Under the pieces are notes generated by a model. The model ran no database searches, was not told the DNA's origin, and saw nothing but the letters and a program-made list of their open reading frames with translations. The position numbers and the translations under genes are program-made. A stretch of DNA of 64,000 nt from Stromatinia cepivora (taxonomy: Eukaryota > Ascomycota > Leotiomycetes > Helotiales > Sclerotiniaceae): NCBI GenBank assembly GCA_014898415.1, contig RCTD01000027.1:372001-436000 (forward strand). The letters are read 5' to 3'. Shown in pieces: positions 11,754-20,263 of the stretch. Each line of letters opens with the position of its first letter. Within the stretch, counting starts at the first letter, position 1.

Positions 11754-12185
11754 ATGACAGATCCATCAAATGGTTCCAGCGGCTCGTCACAAAGCTCTTC
11801 TATTGATAAACCTCTTCCAGCGCAATCACCACTGTATGATCCATTCGCAGGTAAAACTTTTGAAGCACGGAGTATTGTATACTGGACCGATCCCACAACA
11901 CTATCCTCAAGCCAAACACGGACACAATCAGTACATAATCAGCAGCGTGCGGATGCTCCGCTCCCAATTTCGATTAGTGCTATCGTAGTTAAGAAGTGTG
12001 AAAAACCTGCTATCCTTGCATTTATTCCTACATCTGCCGATCAGTCCCGGAAGATCGCCTATGAGAAAGCCAGGCAAGTGGAGGATTGGTGTGATATCAT
12101 GCTTTCTAATGGCGTTACAAAGAAAGTCAATGGCAAGGAATTAAGCTGGCGGCTATTATTGAAAGGGTTTGAAAATAGTTTATAG
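11754..12185 (+). CDS. small cluster protein P1 (143 aa), VYWT family
   Basis: This is a single exon. The frame is open upstream to an ATG at 11616, but the ATG at 11754 (ACAATGACAG) is chosen because the neighbours start with a similarly short leader. The sequence has a Ser/Gly-rich leader and then KTFEARSIVYWTDP, matching the F-x-x-(G/A)-x-x-V-YWT motif of P2 and P3. ISISAIVVKKCEK follows, with a C-terminal DIMLSNGVTKKVNGKELSWR. KKVNGKEL is shared exactly with P2. The intron seen in the other members is absent, so it was lost or P1 is differently spliced. No signal peptide is visible. The function is unknown. Confidence 0.65.
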   Translation: MTDPSNGSSGSSQSSSIDKPLPAQSPLYDPFAGKTFEARSIVYWTDPTTLSSSQTRTQSVHNQQRADAPLPISISAIVVKKCEKPAILAFIPTSADQSRKIAYEKARQVEDWCDIMLSNGVTKKVNGKELSWRLLLKGFENSL

Positions 12186-12848
12186 TTGGGATTGCGTAGT
12201 ATGCATTAGGATTGGTTGATAGCTTTAGAGATAATGAGAATCGCTGTGATTTTGCTATGTTGAAATTCGTCAACTTGTGTTCCTTGTACTGCAATATGAC
12301 ATCTCCATCAACTTATCCATCAAAAGAGTTAGTTCTATACCTCAATTTGCATACCCCGACATCCTCATACTTCAGAACTTAAAATCCGCACCGCGACCAG
12401 CACTCCCCACGAATTTCGAATCCTCTCGCTTCCGAAATCTCTACAACCTCATTCACGGGATTCCATTTTCTCCTCCCACAATGCTATAGGATTGTTGTGC
12501 AACAATAAAGTATATTCTGTTCGAGTCCCGTTCAAAAAAGAGGCAAGTCTTGCAAATGAAGGATAGACATATAACCGGACGGCTAGAAGTCTGGTTTGTA
12601 AATGAGCAATGATAACGATGTTTTTACAAACATATCCGATGGCAAGGAAAAAGCCAGCCTTCAAACTGTAAACAACTTCAAGTTCTATAAGCAAGGACAT
12701 TCACCTATATAAAGGGAAAATGGGCATAGTTAAATGTGGAGTCATCGTTCATTCACTAGAGATCACTTTGTACTACTTTTCAAGCGCACGAAATATCGTA
12801 GGAGAAAGACTTTGGATTTTTCCAAGTCAAACCAAACAATTTATCAAA
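12186..12848. other. spacer between P1 and P2
   Basis: No gene was supported. The first part shares the words TAGTATGCATT with the DNA just downstream of P2 (about 13382), suggesting that the duplication units include 3' flanks. The plus and minus frames here overlap each other and have no family resemblance. Confidence 0.35.
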
Positions 12849-13319
12849 ATGTCATGCTGGCGACCCCAAATTTCCTTAATGGGCCGATCTCTCTTCGGAT
12901 CAGGAGGTCGTTCTTCAGCTGTCCGTTCATCTTCTCTTTAACCGCGTCCCCAAACTTAATTTAAAAAGCCCCCAACTAACACACCCCAGGTTCCACATCC
13001 CGCAGATACTTTCGAAGAAGGCACGATGCTCTATTGGACCGGGCACAGAGGAACAACTCCGCCTCCACCCTCTTCATCTCCGTCGAATAACAGAACTGAT
13101 GGCCGAATTTGCGTCACTGTAGTCAAACAGCACGAACGCGAGACTGTTATTGCTGCACCTCCTCGTGGAGCAGCATCGGAAACAGGGGGGGCACCCAGTA
13201 GGACTATCTCACCTGAAGAGGTTAGCGTACTTTATGATGTACGAGTTGAGGTTGATGGAACGGAGGTAAAAAAGGTCAATGGGAAGGAGTTGAGACGGCT
13301 GCCCATACCTGACAATTAG
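12849..13319 (+). CDS. small cluster protein P2 (133 aa), VYWT family
   Basis: Exon 1 is 12849-12920 (24 codons), followed by a 69-base phase-0 intron with an unusual GTCCGT donor and a CAACTAAC branch site. Exon 2 is 12990-13319 (109 codons plus stop). Exon 2 starts VPHPADTFEEGTMLYWTGHR. A Pro/Ser linker is followed by ICVTVVKQHERETVIAAPP, VSVLYDVRVEVDG and KKVNGKELRRLPIPDN. The YDV-(x)n-DG-(x)n-KKVNGKEL ending lines up with P1 and with the YDVKF segment of M1. That is the main evidence that both strands carry one family. No signal or membrane segment is visible; the product is probably a small cytosolic or nuclear protein. The role is unknown. Confidence 0.68.
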
Positions 13320-13929
13320 TTGGTCAGAAGTGCGGTTAGAGAGGGCTATAGCGGTTGAACCGGCGTCGATATAGAGTACCTAGTATGCATTGAACATGTT
13401 CGTTGGTTTTAGACGGAATAAAGTCTTTATCATATTCACATATTCTTACAACTGAGCTATTAAAGTTCTTCTATTAGCTATGATATGACTTCTTTGTCAA
13501 ACTAGTTCATTTCCATATCTCCAGTAAATTGCCGTAGTTCCATGAGAAAGAATTGAGCAGGGCGGGTGTCCAATAGTTTAGCAGCCAAGATGTAAGTTTT
13601 AAATGCTCAAAATAATTCAATATTCGAAATGACTCAATGTTTCAAATAGTTTGAAAGTTCCAATTGGGTTCACAAATAAAAGCTTCTCAATATCGGACCG
13701 CAGTCTGCTCCACCACCCGTTTGTTTTTTCCGCTTCCTGCGTTTCAAACCTGCCATCAATTCCATCTAATCACCGCACATCAAACCCAGCTTAAGTAACC
13801 GATTTCAGACTTCTCCTTCCTCAAACCGCATCCGACGACGTCGATAACGCATACTGAAAGACACTTCGGCAGCCTTCATATCCACAAGCACCCAGACTTG
13901 CACTCAGCTCGACAGCAACCATTCGGTTC
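13320..13929. other. spacer downstream of P2
   Basis: No intact gene was seen. The last 150 bases probably belong to the decayed copy that follows, with a possible CGGCAG acceptor near 13873. Confidence 0.35.
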
Positions 13930-14185
13930 ACATCCACTTCTCGTGACTGTGATATTGGAGCGTCAAACAGTTATTTCTGCACCTGAAGCCATAGCTAATA
14001 GTGGACATGGGAGTTGGAGCAAAGATTCAAGTGTATGATATCCGGCTTCTTGCGCCGGACAAAACACGACGAGAGTGGGTGAGGAAAATGGGAAAAGAGA
14101 CGGTGTAGAGTTGTACACTGATGAATATGGGGTGGATATCGGATTATTTCCTGGTAATCTGGAAGCCATACGGATTCAGAAGTAG
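13930..14185 (+). pseudogene. decayed copy of a VYWT-family cluster gene
   Basis: A plus frame reads LLVTVILERQTVISAPEAIA, which parallels the VTVV-(x)n-ERETVIAAP segment of P2, and is then interrupted by TGA near 14037. A second frame, ending at a TAG at 14183-14185, reads VELYTDEYGVDIG. The FxxGxxVYW segment expected upstream is not recognisable. The position in line with P1, P2 and P3 supports a dead family member. The match is short, so this is moderate to weak. Confidence 0.38.
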
Positions 14186-14906
14186 GAATCAACTTCTGCA
14201 TTTACGTGCTGTGTAGTGAATATCTTAGTCAGTATCAGAGCTAACCAAGTTGTTGAATTTTGACAAGTTCCCAACATGTATTTGAGTTATTAAATTCACC
14301 GTGTTTTCAGAAGACTTCTCGGTCGACATCTCTGCCAATAATAATGCTTAATACTGAGAGGCCTTGCACTAATGGATTTAAATTTGCCGATATATAGATC
14401 AGGACCTTAAAAATACTATTCCGTGATGAGAACAGTACCGGGTTACTTCCGAGGTTTTTGCTATCCATCAGATCTTCTCCATACATCAATTAGTTTGTTT
14501 GTATAGCTTGACTGTGATTAACACATTGAGATAACCCAGAGATTGTCCCTAATTTCCTCACAAACACCGCCCTGACCAAATGATGAGTCTTCTGAGTATC
14601 TCTGTGGTGAATTAATCATGATTTTGTGCTGATGAAACAAAATTTGATTTCGCAATAAATTTTCGAGATGACATGTTTATAAATACATTTGACTGCTCAA
14701 TTTTCGTAAAGCCAAACACTTTTTCTATTGAATGAAAAGGAAAGCCCGTCTATATAAAAAGGTCAACGGACACCAGTATAACTTAATCTTTGGTTCTTTA
14801 CCCGTCTCAAGACACTTCCCAACCAGATTCCGAATCTCCCGGTACCAAAAAAAAACCTTCGATCCTAAATTCATCGTCCATATCGGAGCCAGAGTCTCTC
14901 ATCACA
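14186..14906. other. spacer upstream of P3
   Basis: No gene was supported. Words around 14705 (CCAAACACTTTTT) recall the AAACACTTC promoter word of the duplicated segments at 8380 and 15721. The open frame running into P3 from 14790 lacks family features before the ATG at 14907. Confidence 0.35.
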
Positions 14907-15399
14907 ATGCCGGATTTTAACCAGAAGCCCCTGATGGGCAATATCTGTTCTAACGAATCTGATAACACATCTGTTCTCCCATCCGTCCGTTTAGCCCCTA
15001 TTCTTATTATCTACATCCAGATACTCAGCTAACCACCCTCAGGATCGTGCCAAAGTAACATTCAAGAAAGGTGCTAAGGTTTATTGGACCGGACAAGGAG
15101 AGATATCAACAACATCACTTGCATTCAATACCATAAATGCACCAGAACCTAGGAGTGCGAACACAAACCGACACACTGCATCAGAAATCCGCGCCGCTCC
15201 GAATGCTGGTTCTTCGGATGAAAATGCCGATCTAATCACTGTTAAGGTGAATTCGGAACGGATGAGAGAGACTATTGGACCTGAGAAGGGAAAGGGAAAT
15301 TTTAGTATTCGATTTTGTTATATTATACAACTGGAGAATGGGGAAATGAAGAAGGTTGAGGAGGGGCAATTGAGTAAATATAAAAGGGTGATGAGTTGA
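14907..15399 (+). CDS. small cluster protein P3 (144 aa), VYWT family
   Basis: Exon 1 is 14907-14984 (26 codons, MPDFNQKPLMGNICSNE...). A 58-base phase-0 intron has the same GTCCGTT donor as P2, and exon 2 is 15043-15399 (118 codons plus stop). Exon 2 opens DRAKVTFKKGAKVYWTGQGE. Then come LITVKVNSERMRETIGPEKG and FCYIIQLENGEMKKVEEGQL, ending KRVMS. The V-x-V-x-x-ER-(x)n-ET-I-x-P, YII-x-L-x-NG and KKV segments align with P2 and P1. The ATG at 14907 is preferred because it gives an exon-1 length like P2's; an upstream in-frame ATG exists at 14790. The function is unknown. Confidence 0.68.
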
Positions 15400-15507
15400 T
15401 GGAATATCTGGTGGGAAAATCCAAAAAGATCAGGAGACAATGAAATGTGATGGACTGCTGATTAGCTTAGAAGTAATAGACATCGTCGGTTTCACTATAT
15501 CAAAATT

Positions 15508-15735
15508 TTACTTAGCCACCATACCGTGATACAACCCTTCCTGAGCATCTATTTTTTCACAATTCTTTCTTAAGCACTCTATGTTTTTACGGGTAGCTAT
15601 CACTCCGTTAAGGGACAATATCGTATCATAAGTGGTATTGGAAGAGGAATAAATAACATTGCGATAGAATCTTGGATCAATTAGCACGTTCATTATGTTA
15701 TTATGAGTTGTGATGATTTCCCAGAGAAAACTCAA
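15508..15735 (-). CDS. small open frame, 75 aa, possible decayed cluster member
   Basis: The frame starts MSFLWEI at 15735 and ends TAA at 15508. It lies immediately downstream of the right-hand copy of the duplicated promoter-like segment, which favours it over a chance frame. Its residues (NTTYDTILSLNGVIATRK) only loosely recall the YD-(x)n-NG strand of the cluster family, and the VYW motif is missing. It may be a truncated member or chance. Confidence 0.3.
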   Translation of the reverse strand: MSFLWEIITTHNNIMNVLIDPRFYRNVIYSSSNTTYDTILSLNGVIATRKNIECLRKNCEKIDAQEGLYHGMVAK

Positions 15736-15870
15736 AGAAGTGTTTGATGTTTCCAGTAAGTAAAGGGGTCATCTGAACATATAGGGGTTTGGCGAGATTG
15801 AAGACGGATGACTGGTTATGACAGATCAGGCACAAAGAACAAACTTTTCATAGCAATCTCCACCAGATGG
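15721..15870 (-). repeat. diverged duplicated segment, copy B (inverted relative to 8380-8600)
   Basis: Read on the minus strand this segment matches copy A in ordered blocks. The best is CAATCTCGCCAAACCCCTATA (21 bases except the last), with flanking AAAAGTTTG, AGTCATCC and CAAACACTTCTTTGAGT. The two copies sit at opposite ends of the small-protein cluster. Confidence 0.55.
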
Positions 15871-16449
15871 GAAAATATAGATTTATCATTCCTGAATTCA
15901 TCACTCATCATCCGTGAATGCGACATTTATGATAGTGAAAAGAGTAGAATAGCTCAATACTTGTAGTCTAATAAAATCTTCAGCAAAATAAACTATGTCT
16001 CTCGATACTGATAAACCATGAAGCGTGGACAGAATAATGAGGATGTCTTATCTCAAGGAATTTGAATCAAGGTACTTTTCTCTTAAAAAAATGCCTTCGC
16101 GGAAAAGTTAAAATATCCGAAAAGTTTTGAATATCTAGAAATTTATGAATCTTTGAAAAACAATAAATATCTGATTTTTTTTTAAATGTTTGGAAAGCTA
16201 AAAGGTATTGGAAAAGATTTGATTTGATGTGATTTGGTTTGATATAGGAGATTCTTACTATTTAAAGAATCTTGAGTGGTCAACCCCGACATCAGATGTG
16301 GAGGTATGTATAAATAAGCTTTAGGAAATGTGAGGTAAAGGAGGGGAAATGATGTGCTGGAGAGATTGCATGAGGTGCAGGAGATTTGTGTAAATGGGAT
16401 GGAAGAATTGTATGAGATTCATCAGTTTGAGAGATCCACCTGGTTTATA
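15871..16449. other. AT-rich spacer, no gene seen
   Basis: This stretch contains runs such as TGAAAA and TTTTTTTTTAAATG and repeated TTTGATTTGATGTGATTTGG words. There is no coding frame with support. Confidence 0.4.
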
Positions 16450-16887
16450 CAGTACTAGTCAACTTATATTACCCTAGGGTCTACTTTTACACCAAAGATA
16501 ACCAAAATATGTCTATTTCATTTGATGTTTTTATAAAAACGATAAAAACTATAAGAAATTCTTTTTGATAATATTTATTAGAATTCTAAATATTCAATAA
16601 ATTTATTTACAGAATCATATAACCCTGAAACAAAAACTGTAATTTTTTATCGATTTCCCCGCAAAAATCAAACAAAAAATAATCATTTAATTTTCGATCT
16701 TGATTATATCAATAAAAGAAATTCACAAAATTATTTTTCAAATTATTTATAGATTCTGAATTTCGAAATATTAATTAACCAAAATTTTAATATATCTTTG
16801 ATATATATCATAAATAAAATAAATTATTGAAATGATTGAATTTTGGTGTAAAATAGGCATTCGGGTAATATAAGTGCACGGTCAGTG
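16450..16887. mobile_element. 438-bp MITE-like element, mariner/Fot1 (TA target) type
   Basis: The element is bounded by imperfect inverted repeats of about 47 bases. The left end begins CAGTACTAG and contains CTTATATTACCC (16463-16474) and TTTTACACCAAA (16485-16496). The right end carries the reverse complements at 16863-16874 and 16842-16853, at matching distances from the edge (13 and about 35 bases). Both ends are flanked by TA (16448-16449 and 16888-16889), the target site of the Tc1/mariner/pogo superfamily. The interior is extremely AT-rich and has no open frame, so the element is non-autonomous. It lies 158 bases from the stop codon of the PPR-like gene. No second copy was seen in this window. 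Confidence 0.72.
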
Positions 16888-17045
16888 TAACATTGAATTC
16901 ATTTAAAAGCTTCTATTCATATGAAGGTTTTACTTGAATGAGAGAAGCAAACTTCTTGGGATGTCAAAATCGCAAATGTATGAGAAACCGGACAACATCA
17001 ATTCAAAATATGATACAACTATTCGTACATATGCCCCAATCAGAA

Positions 17046-19514
17046 TCAGAGTCTCCCTGTTAACCGCCATCTAGCATCTCGCTTCATGCGCCAACGTTTA
17101 ATCCTCAGAAATCTCACATTGGCTCGGTGGCGAATATATTTTGCCGCATCTGGATCAGGAAACATTTTTGTTCCTGGCAGACAATCATCGATTTCAGCTA
17201 GCATCTCCTCCAAGCTCAGGGGATTCAGAATTCGAGCTCGTCGATTCGCTTTTACAGTGGATCTTCCTGGTCCATATAGAACTATCAAGCGATCAACAAC
17301 TGCTCTCCTAATTGCATTTGGTTCAATCTCTACCCCCGTGTGGTGAAGTTCCCGCAAAAGTAAAATGCCATTCGTGATATTGTATGTTGTTTTTTTATTC
17401 ACGCTTGCGGGACCTGGAACATTTGGCGGTGGACTGATTAATGCTCGTTGAAAGCCCCATTCGACAATGGCCTTCTGTAAACTGGATGGAAAGAGACGCT
17501 TAAGAGGGTGTTGTTGGTGCCATGGGGGTATTAAGTCATCTGAAACCTGTGTGCGATCTCGGGATCGCAGGTAATTGGCACCCGGTAGAAGATCATGATT
17601 TCTTGAGCCATACCAGGAAGCTAAAAACATACACAAATTGTGTAAGTCTTTTTCGCGTCCAAGCATTCCTAGTCGTCTAATGATTTCAGTCCAGTGGTGT
17701 ACTGGAACTGATGAACCGGATGTCATGATACCAGTTAGGATTTTGGTCGCCATAGTTACGTCATCAAAGTTGTTGTGCCTACGATCCGTCACCGGTCGCC
17801 GGCCGCGTCGACGTGGCCGCAATAGTTGCCGCAGAATACACGATATAGAACCTGGCTTCGCCGGTACACGATTCATCCGCATTTCGGATAAAGTCTTCAG
17901 CACAGCATCCCATTGGTGTCTAATTACGCAAATCCTGAGATGTATGTTGTAAACGTCAAAATCAGGAGTTCTACTCCCAACTAATCGTATAGCCATGGTT
18001 CGCTGGAATTCCGTTAATTGTTCCCTGGCTGCATAAGAAGCCAAGAGCTTCTCCTGAAGTATCCAATCGTCAAGTGCCGCAGGATGCTGGTCACTATTCA
18101 ACAAGGCGTTCAGCAATTCGCGATTTTCCTCTCTCGCAAAAGTTTCCACTGCCTTGACAAACTTCGATTGACCAGGAGATATACCAAGTTCTGCGAGCTG
18201 GTCAAGCCTCTTGATAATGGCTTTACTATCCGGATCCCGCAGAGCAATAGACTGGAATGACAAGGGTCCGATTTCTCTGACTCCAAGTGCATGAATGGAC
18301 TGTATGGATACATCCAATGGCACCCATGTTGTAGCAAGCCATCGAGCTCCTAATTCATCATCATATTTCTTGGGCTTGATATGAAAGACCTCACCATGAA
18401 TGAGATTCATCATCTCTCTGGATATACTTCGAGTGTCTTTAAGCTCATGCTCTAGAGCAGGAGGTAAGGATAATCCTACATGTACCAGACTGCGTGCGAC
18501 CCTAAGAGCTAATGGACTTTTAAATTTTGTCAAATGTCGGATCAGATCTTCGGTAGGTCTTGCAGATTTTGGAAAGTCTTTCTTCTGAAAGAGCGAGAAA
18601 TGCCATTTGTATGCAGATGCGTATTCTCCCTGATGATAGAATGGTACCATAATGCTGGAGTATGAGACATGAAATTTACTTGCTTCATAAATTTTTCTGA
18701 GAGCTTCAATATCTCGTTTGAGTTTGATCACTTTGAAACATAACTTCTCAAAAGCTTTAGCGTGCGGCGGATGACGCACCATTAGTTTTCGGTGCCATCG
18801 AAATGCTTCAGCACCTCTATCATTCATTAGGAGATGATACATGAGTCTCATGTAAAGTCCATTCCAGCGTTGACCAGTTTGTTCAAGTAGGTCATCTGCG
18901 TATTGAATGATACTTTCAAGCACAGCTTCATCATGCAGACCTAAATCGACAAAGGCTCCCCACATTGTCCAAGATGCCATACCTTCGACCGGCAACTGAA
19001 TTTTCCTGGTACGTATCGCTTCCCAAATAATCCTCACCCCCTCAACACCATAAATTCGTCGCCTATGCACTAAAAGTACCGCCCACAATTCCATGTCTTT
19101 CTCATAAACTGGGTTATCTACTAATCGTACTCCGTCCTCGTGAGGCGTTTTGGAAACACGCGATTCATATTCGAGTTCATGGGGTGTGAAGTAATCTTTC
19201 CATCTCTTATATTCTTTGGTAGTCATCGATTCCGTATCGGCGTGAGGCACTACTGTGCGGGGGCCATTCGAGGCTCTCTTTGATATGACATGGCGTATAG
19301 GTGGTTTGGAGGAATCGGGGCTATCAAACTGTGTGCCATGTTGATTCGAAGCTTCAAACGCAATGCCCAGACTTGCGTAATTTCGATTGCATTTTCTACC
19401 AACACAATCATATCGAATATCGGTGGACAGCGGGGTATACGTTGCGCGTACTAGATATCGAAGGAGATTCAATGATGAATATCTAGAAATGAGTCGTTGT
19501 AACGCAGGGCGCAT
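17046..19514 (-). CDS. PPR-like helical-repeat protein, probably mitochondrial (822 aa)
   Basis: This is a single long exon from ATG at 19514 to TAA at 17046. The N terminus (MRPALQRLISRYSSLNLLRY) is rich in Arg, Ser and Leu and lacks acidic residues, as expected for a mitochondrial presequence. The body is nearly all alpha-helical, with segments resembling pentatricopeptide repeats. Examples are DVYNIHLRICVIRHQWDAVL followed by KTLSEMRMNRV (about residues 525-555) and HWTEIIRRLGMLGREKDLHN (about 625-645). The C terminus is strongly basic (RFLRIKRWRMKRDARWRLTG). Fungal proteins of this layout act in mitochondrial RNA processing or translation, and that role is inferred. The promoter is shared with the divergent Cox7a-family gene. 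No frameshift or stop is visible. Confidence 0.78.
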   Translation of the reverse strand: MRPALQRLISRYSSLNLLRYLVRATYTPLSTDIRYDCVGRKCNRNYASLGIAFEASNQHGTQFDSPDSSKPPIRHVISKRASNGPRTVVPHADTESMTTKEYKRWKDYFTPHELEYESRVSKTPHEDGVRLVDNPVYEKDMELWAVLLVHRRRIYGVEGVRIIWEAIRTRKIQLPVEGMASWTMWGAFVDLGLHDEAVLESIIQYADDLLEQTGQRWNGLYMRLMYHLLMNDRGAEAFRWHRKLMVRHPPHAKAFEKLCFKVIKLKRDIEALRKIYEASKFHVSYSSIMVPFYHQGEYASAYKWHFSLFQKKDFPKSARPTEDLIRHLTKFKSPLALRVARSLVHVGLSLPPALEHELKDTRSISREMMNLIHGEVFHIKPKKYDDELGARWLATTWVPLDVSIQSIHALGVREIGPLSFQSIALRDPDSKAIIKRLDQLAELGISPGQSKFVKAVETFAREENRELLNALLNSDQHPAALDDWILQEKLLASYAAREQLTEFQRTMAIRLVGSRTPDFDVYNIHLRICVIRHQWDAVLKTLSEMRMNRVPAKPGSISCILRQLLRPRRRGRRPVTDRRHNNFDDVTMATKILTGIMTSGSSVPVHHWTEIIRRLGMLGREKDLHNLCMFLASWYGSRNHDLLPGANYLRSRDRTQVSDDLIPPWHQQHPLKRLFPSSLQKAIVEWGFQRALISPPPNVPGPASVNKKTTYNITNGILLLRELHHTGVEIEPNAIRRAVVDRLIVLYGPGRSTVKANRRARILNPLSLEEMLAEIDDCLPGTKMFPDPDAAKYIRHRANVRFLRIKRWRMKRDARWRLTGRL

Positions 19515-19755
19515 TATGATGCACCGTCCCTCAAGATTTCGGTCAGATAATTATGCAGATCCATCACTGCCATTAAAAGTATCGCATGCTTTGTCGTAAA
19601 AGTTTGGTCAAAGTATTCTGTGCTCCTGGAAAAGTTGAAGAAAGAAGCTTAGTCAGCAATATTAGCGCGGCTTTCAATCCGAGCTTCCTACGAATTTAAC
19701 GTCGAACCACTTCCTCGAATACCAAACAAATCGTAACGCCTCGAATACAGACACA
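19515..19755. promoter_or_regulatory. bidirectional promoter between PPR-like and Cox7a-family genes
   Basis: Only 241 bases separate the two divergent start codons, so both 5' untranslated regions and promoters must lie here. No clear TATA box was seen. Both products are predicted mitochondrial, so co-regulation is plausible but unproven. Confidence 0.55.
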
Positions 19756-20263
19756 ATGGCTGGGTAAGTTATGACCCCAAGCTGTTACGCAGAACTCTGG
19801 CTCTTGAGGAAAGGCTACCAAGACCATATTTTTCCCTACTCCAGCCGCCGTCGGAGCCCGCGAGAAATACCATTTACTGACTACATCCAAAAAAATAGCT
19901 ACAAACTCCGCGAGAACCGCGTCCCTTACTACCAGGCGCTCTTCCAAGAAGGTGCTAAGAAACACATTCGTCAATGGAACCAAGTACGTGCATTGCTCTC
20001 TCTGTTCCGTGGCATTGGGAGGGGTGGGGGTGGAAAATACCTACGGCTACATCGACTGGAGTACAAATCTAACAAGTTGTGCAGACTTCTAGAAGCAAGA
20101 TAATGCTCTATCCATACTACGTCGCTCTTTGGGGAGGGTTTGCTGGTATGTGTGACATTGCGGAAGCGGCGCGAACGGTATGACTGACATTGGGATAATA
20201 GGATCCATGTACATGATGTCGCGAATGGTTTTTGGACACAAGACTTGGTTCGGCAAGGGATAG
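19756..20263 (+). CDS. cox7: cytochrome c oxidase subunit VIIa family (Cox7-like), 71 aa
   Basis: Four exons were reconstructed: 19756-19763, 19899-19983, 20085-20145 and 20202-20263. All have GT...AG introns, and together they give 72 codons with stop. The product begins MAGYKLRENRVPYYQALFQE and ends MSRMVFGHKTWFGKG, with one membrane span (IMLYPYYVALWGGFAGSMYM). The NRVPxxQxLFQE block followed by a single span is the hallmark of the COX7a family. It is a small nuclear-encoded subunit of respiratory complex IV in the inner mitochondrial membrane. Open frames covering the introns on either strand are shadows. The first exon is only 8 coding bases, so automatic gene finders may start the gene wrongly. 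Confidence 0.85.

Noticed and set aside
12508..12536. GTTCGAGTCCC resembling a tRNA B box
   Set aside because: No matching A box, acceptor stem or anticodon arm could be formed upstream.
19771..20103. 110-aa frame overlapping the Cox7a-family gene
   Set aside because: It reads through two introns of the four-exon gene, whose spliced product matches a known subunit.
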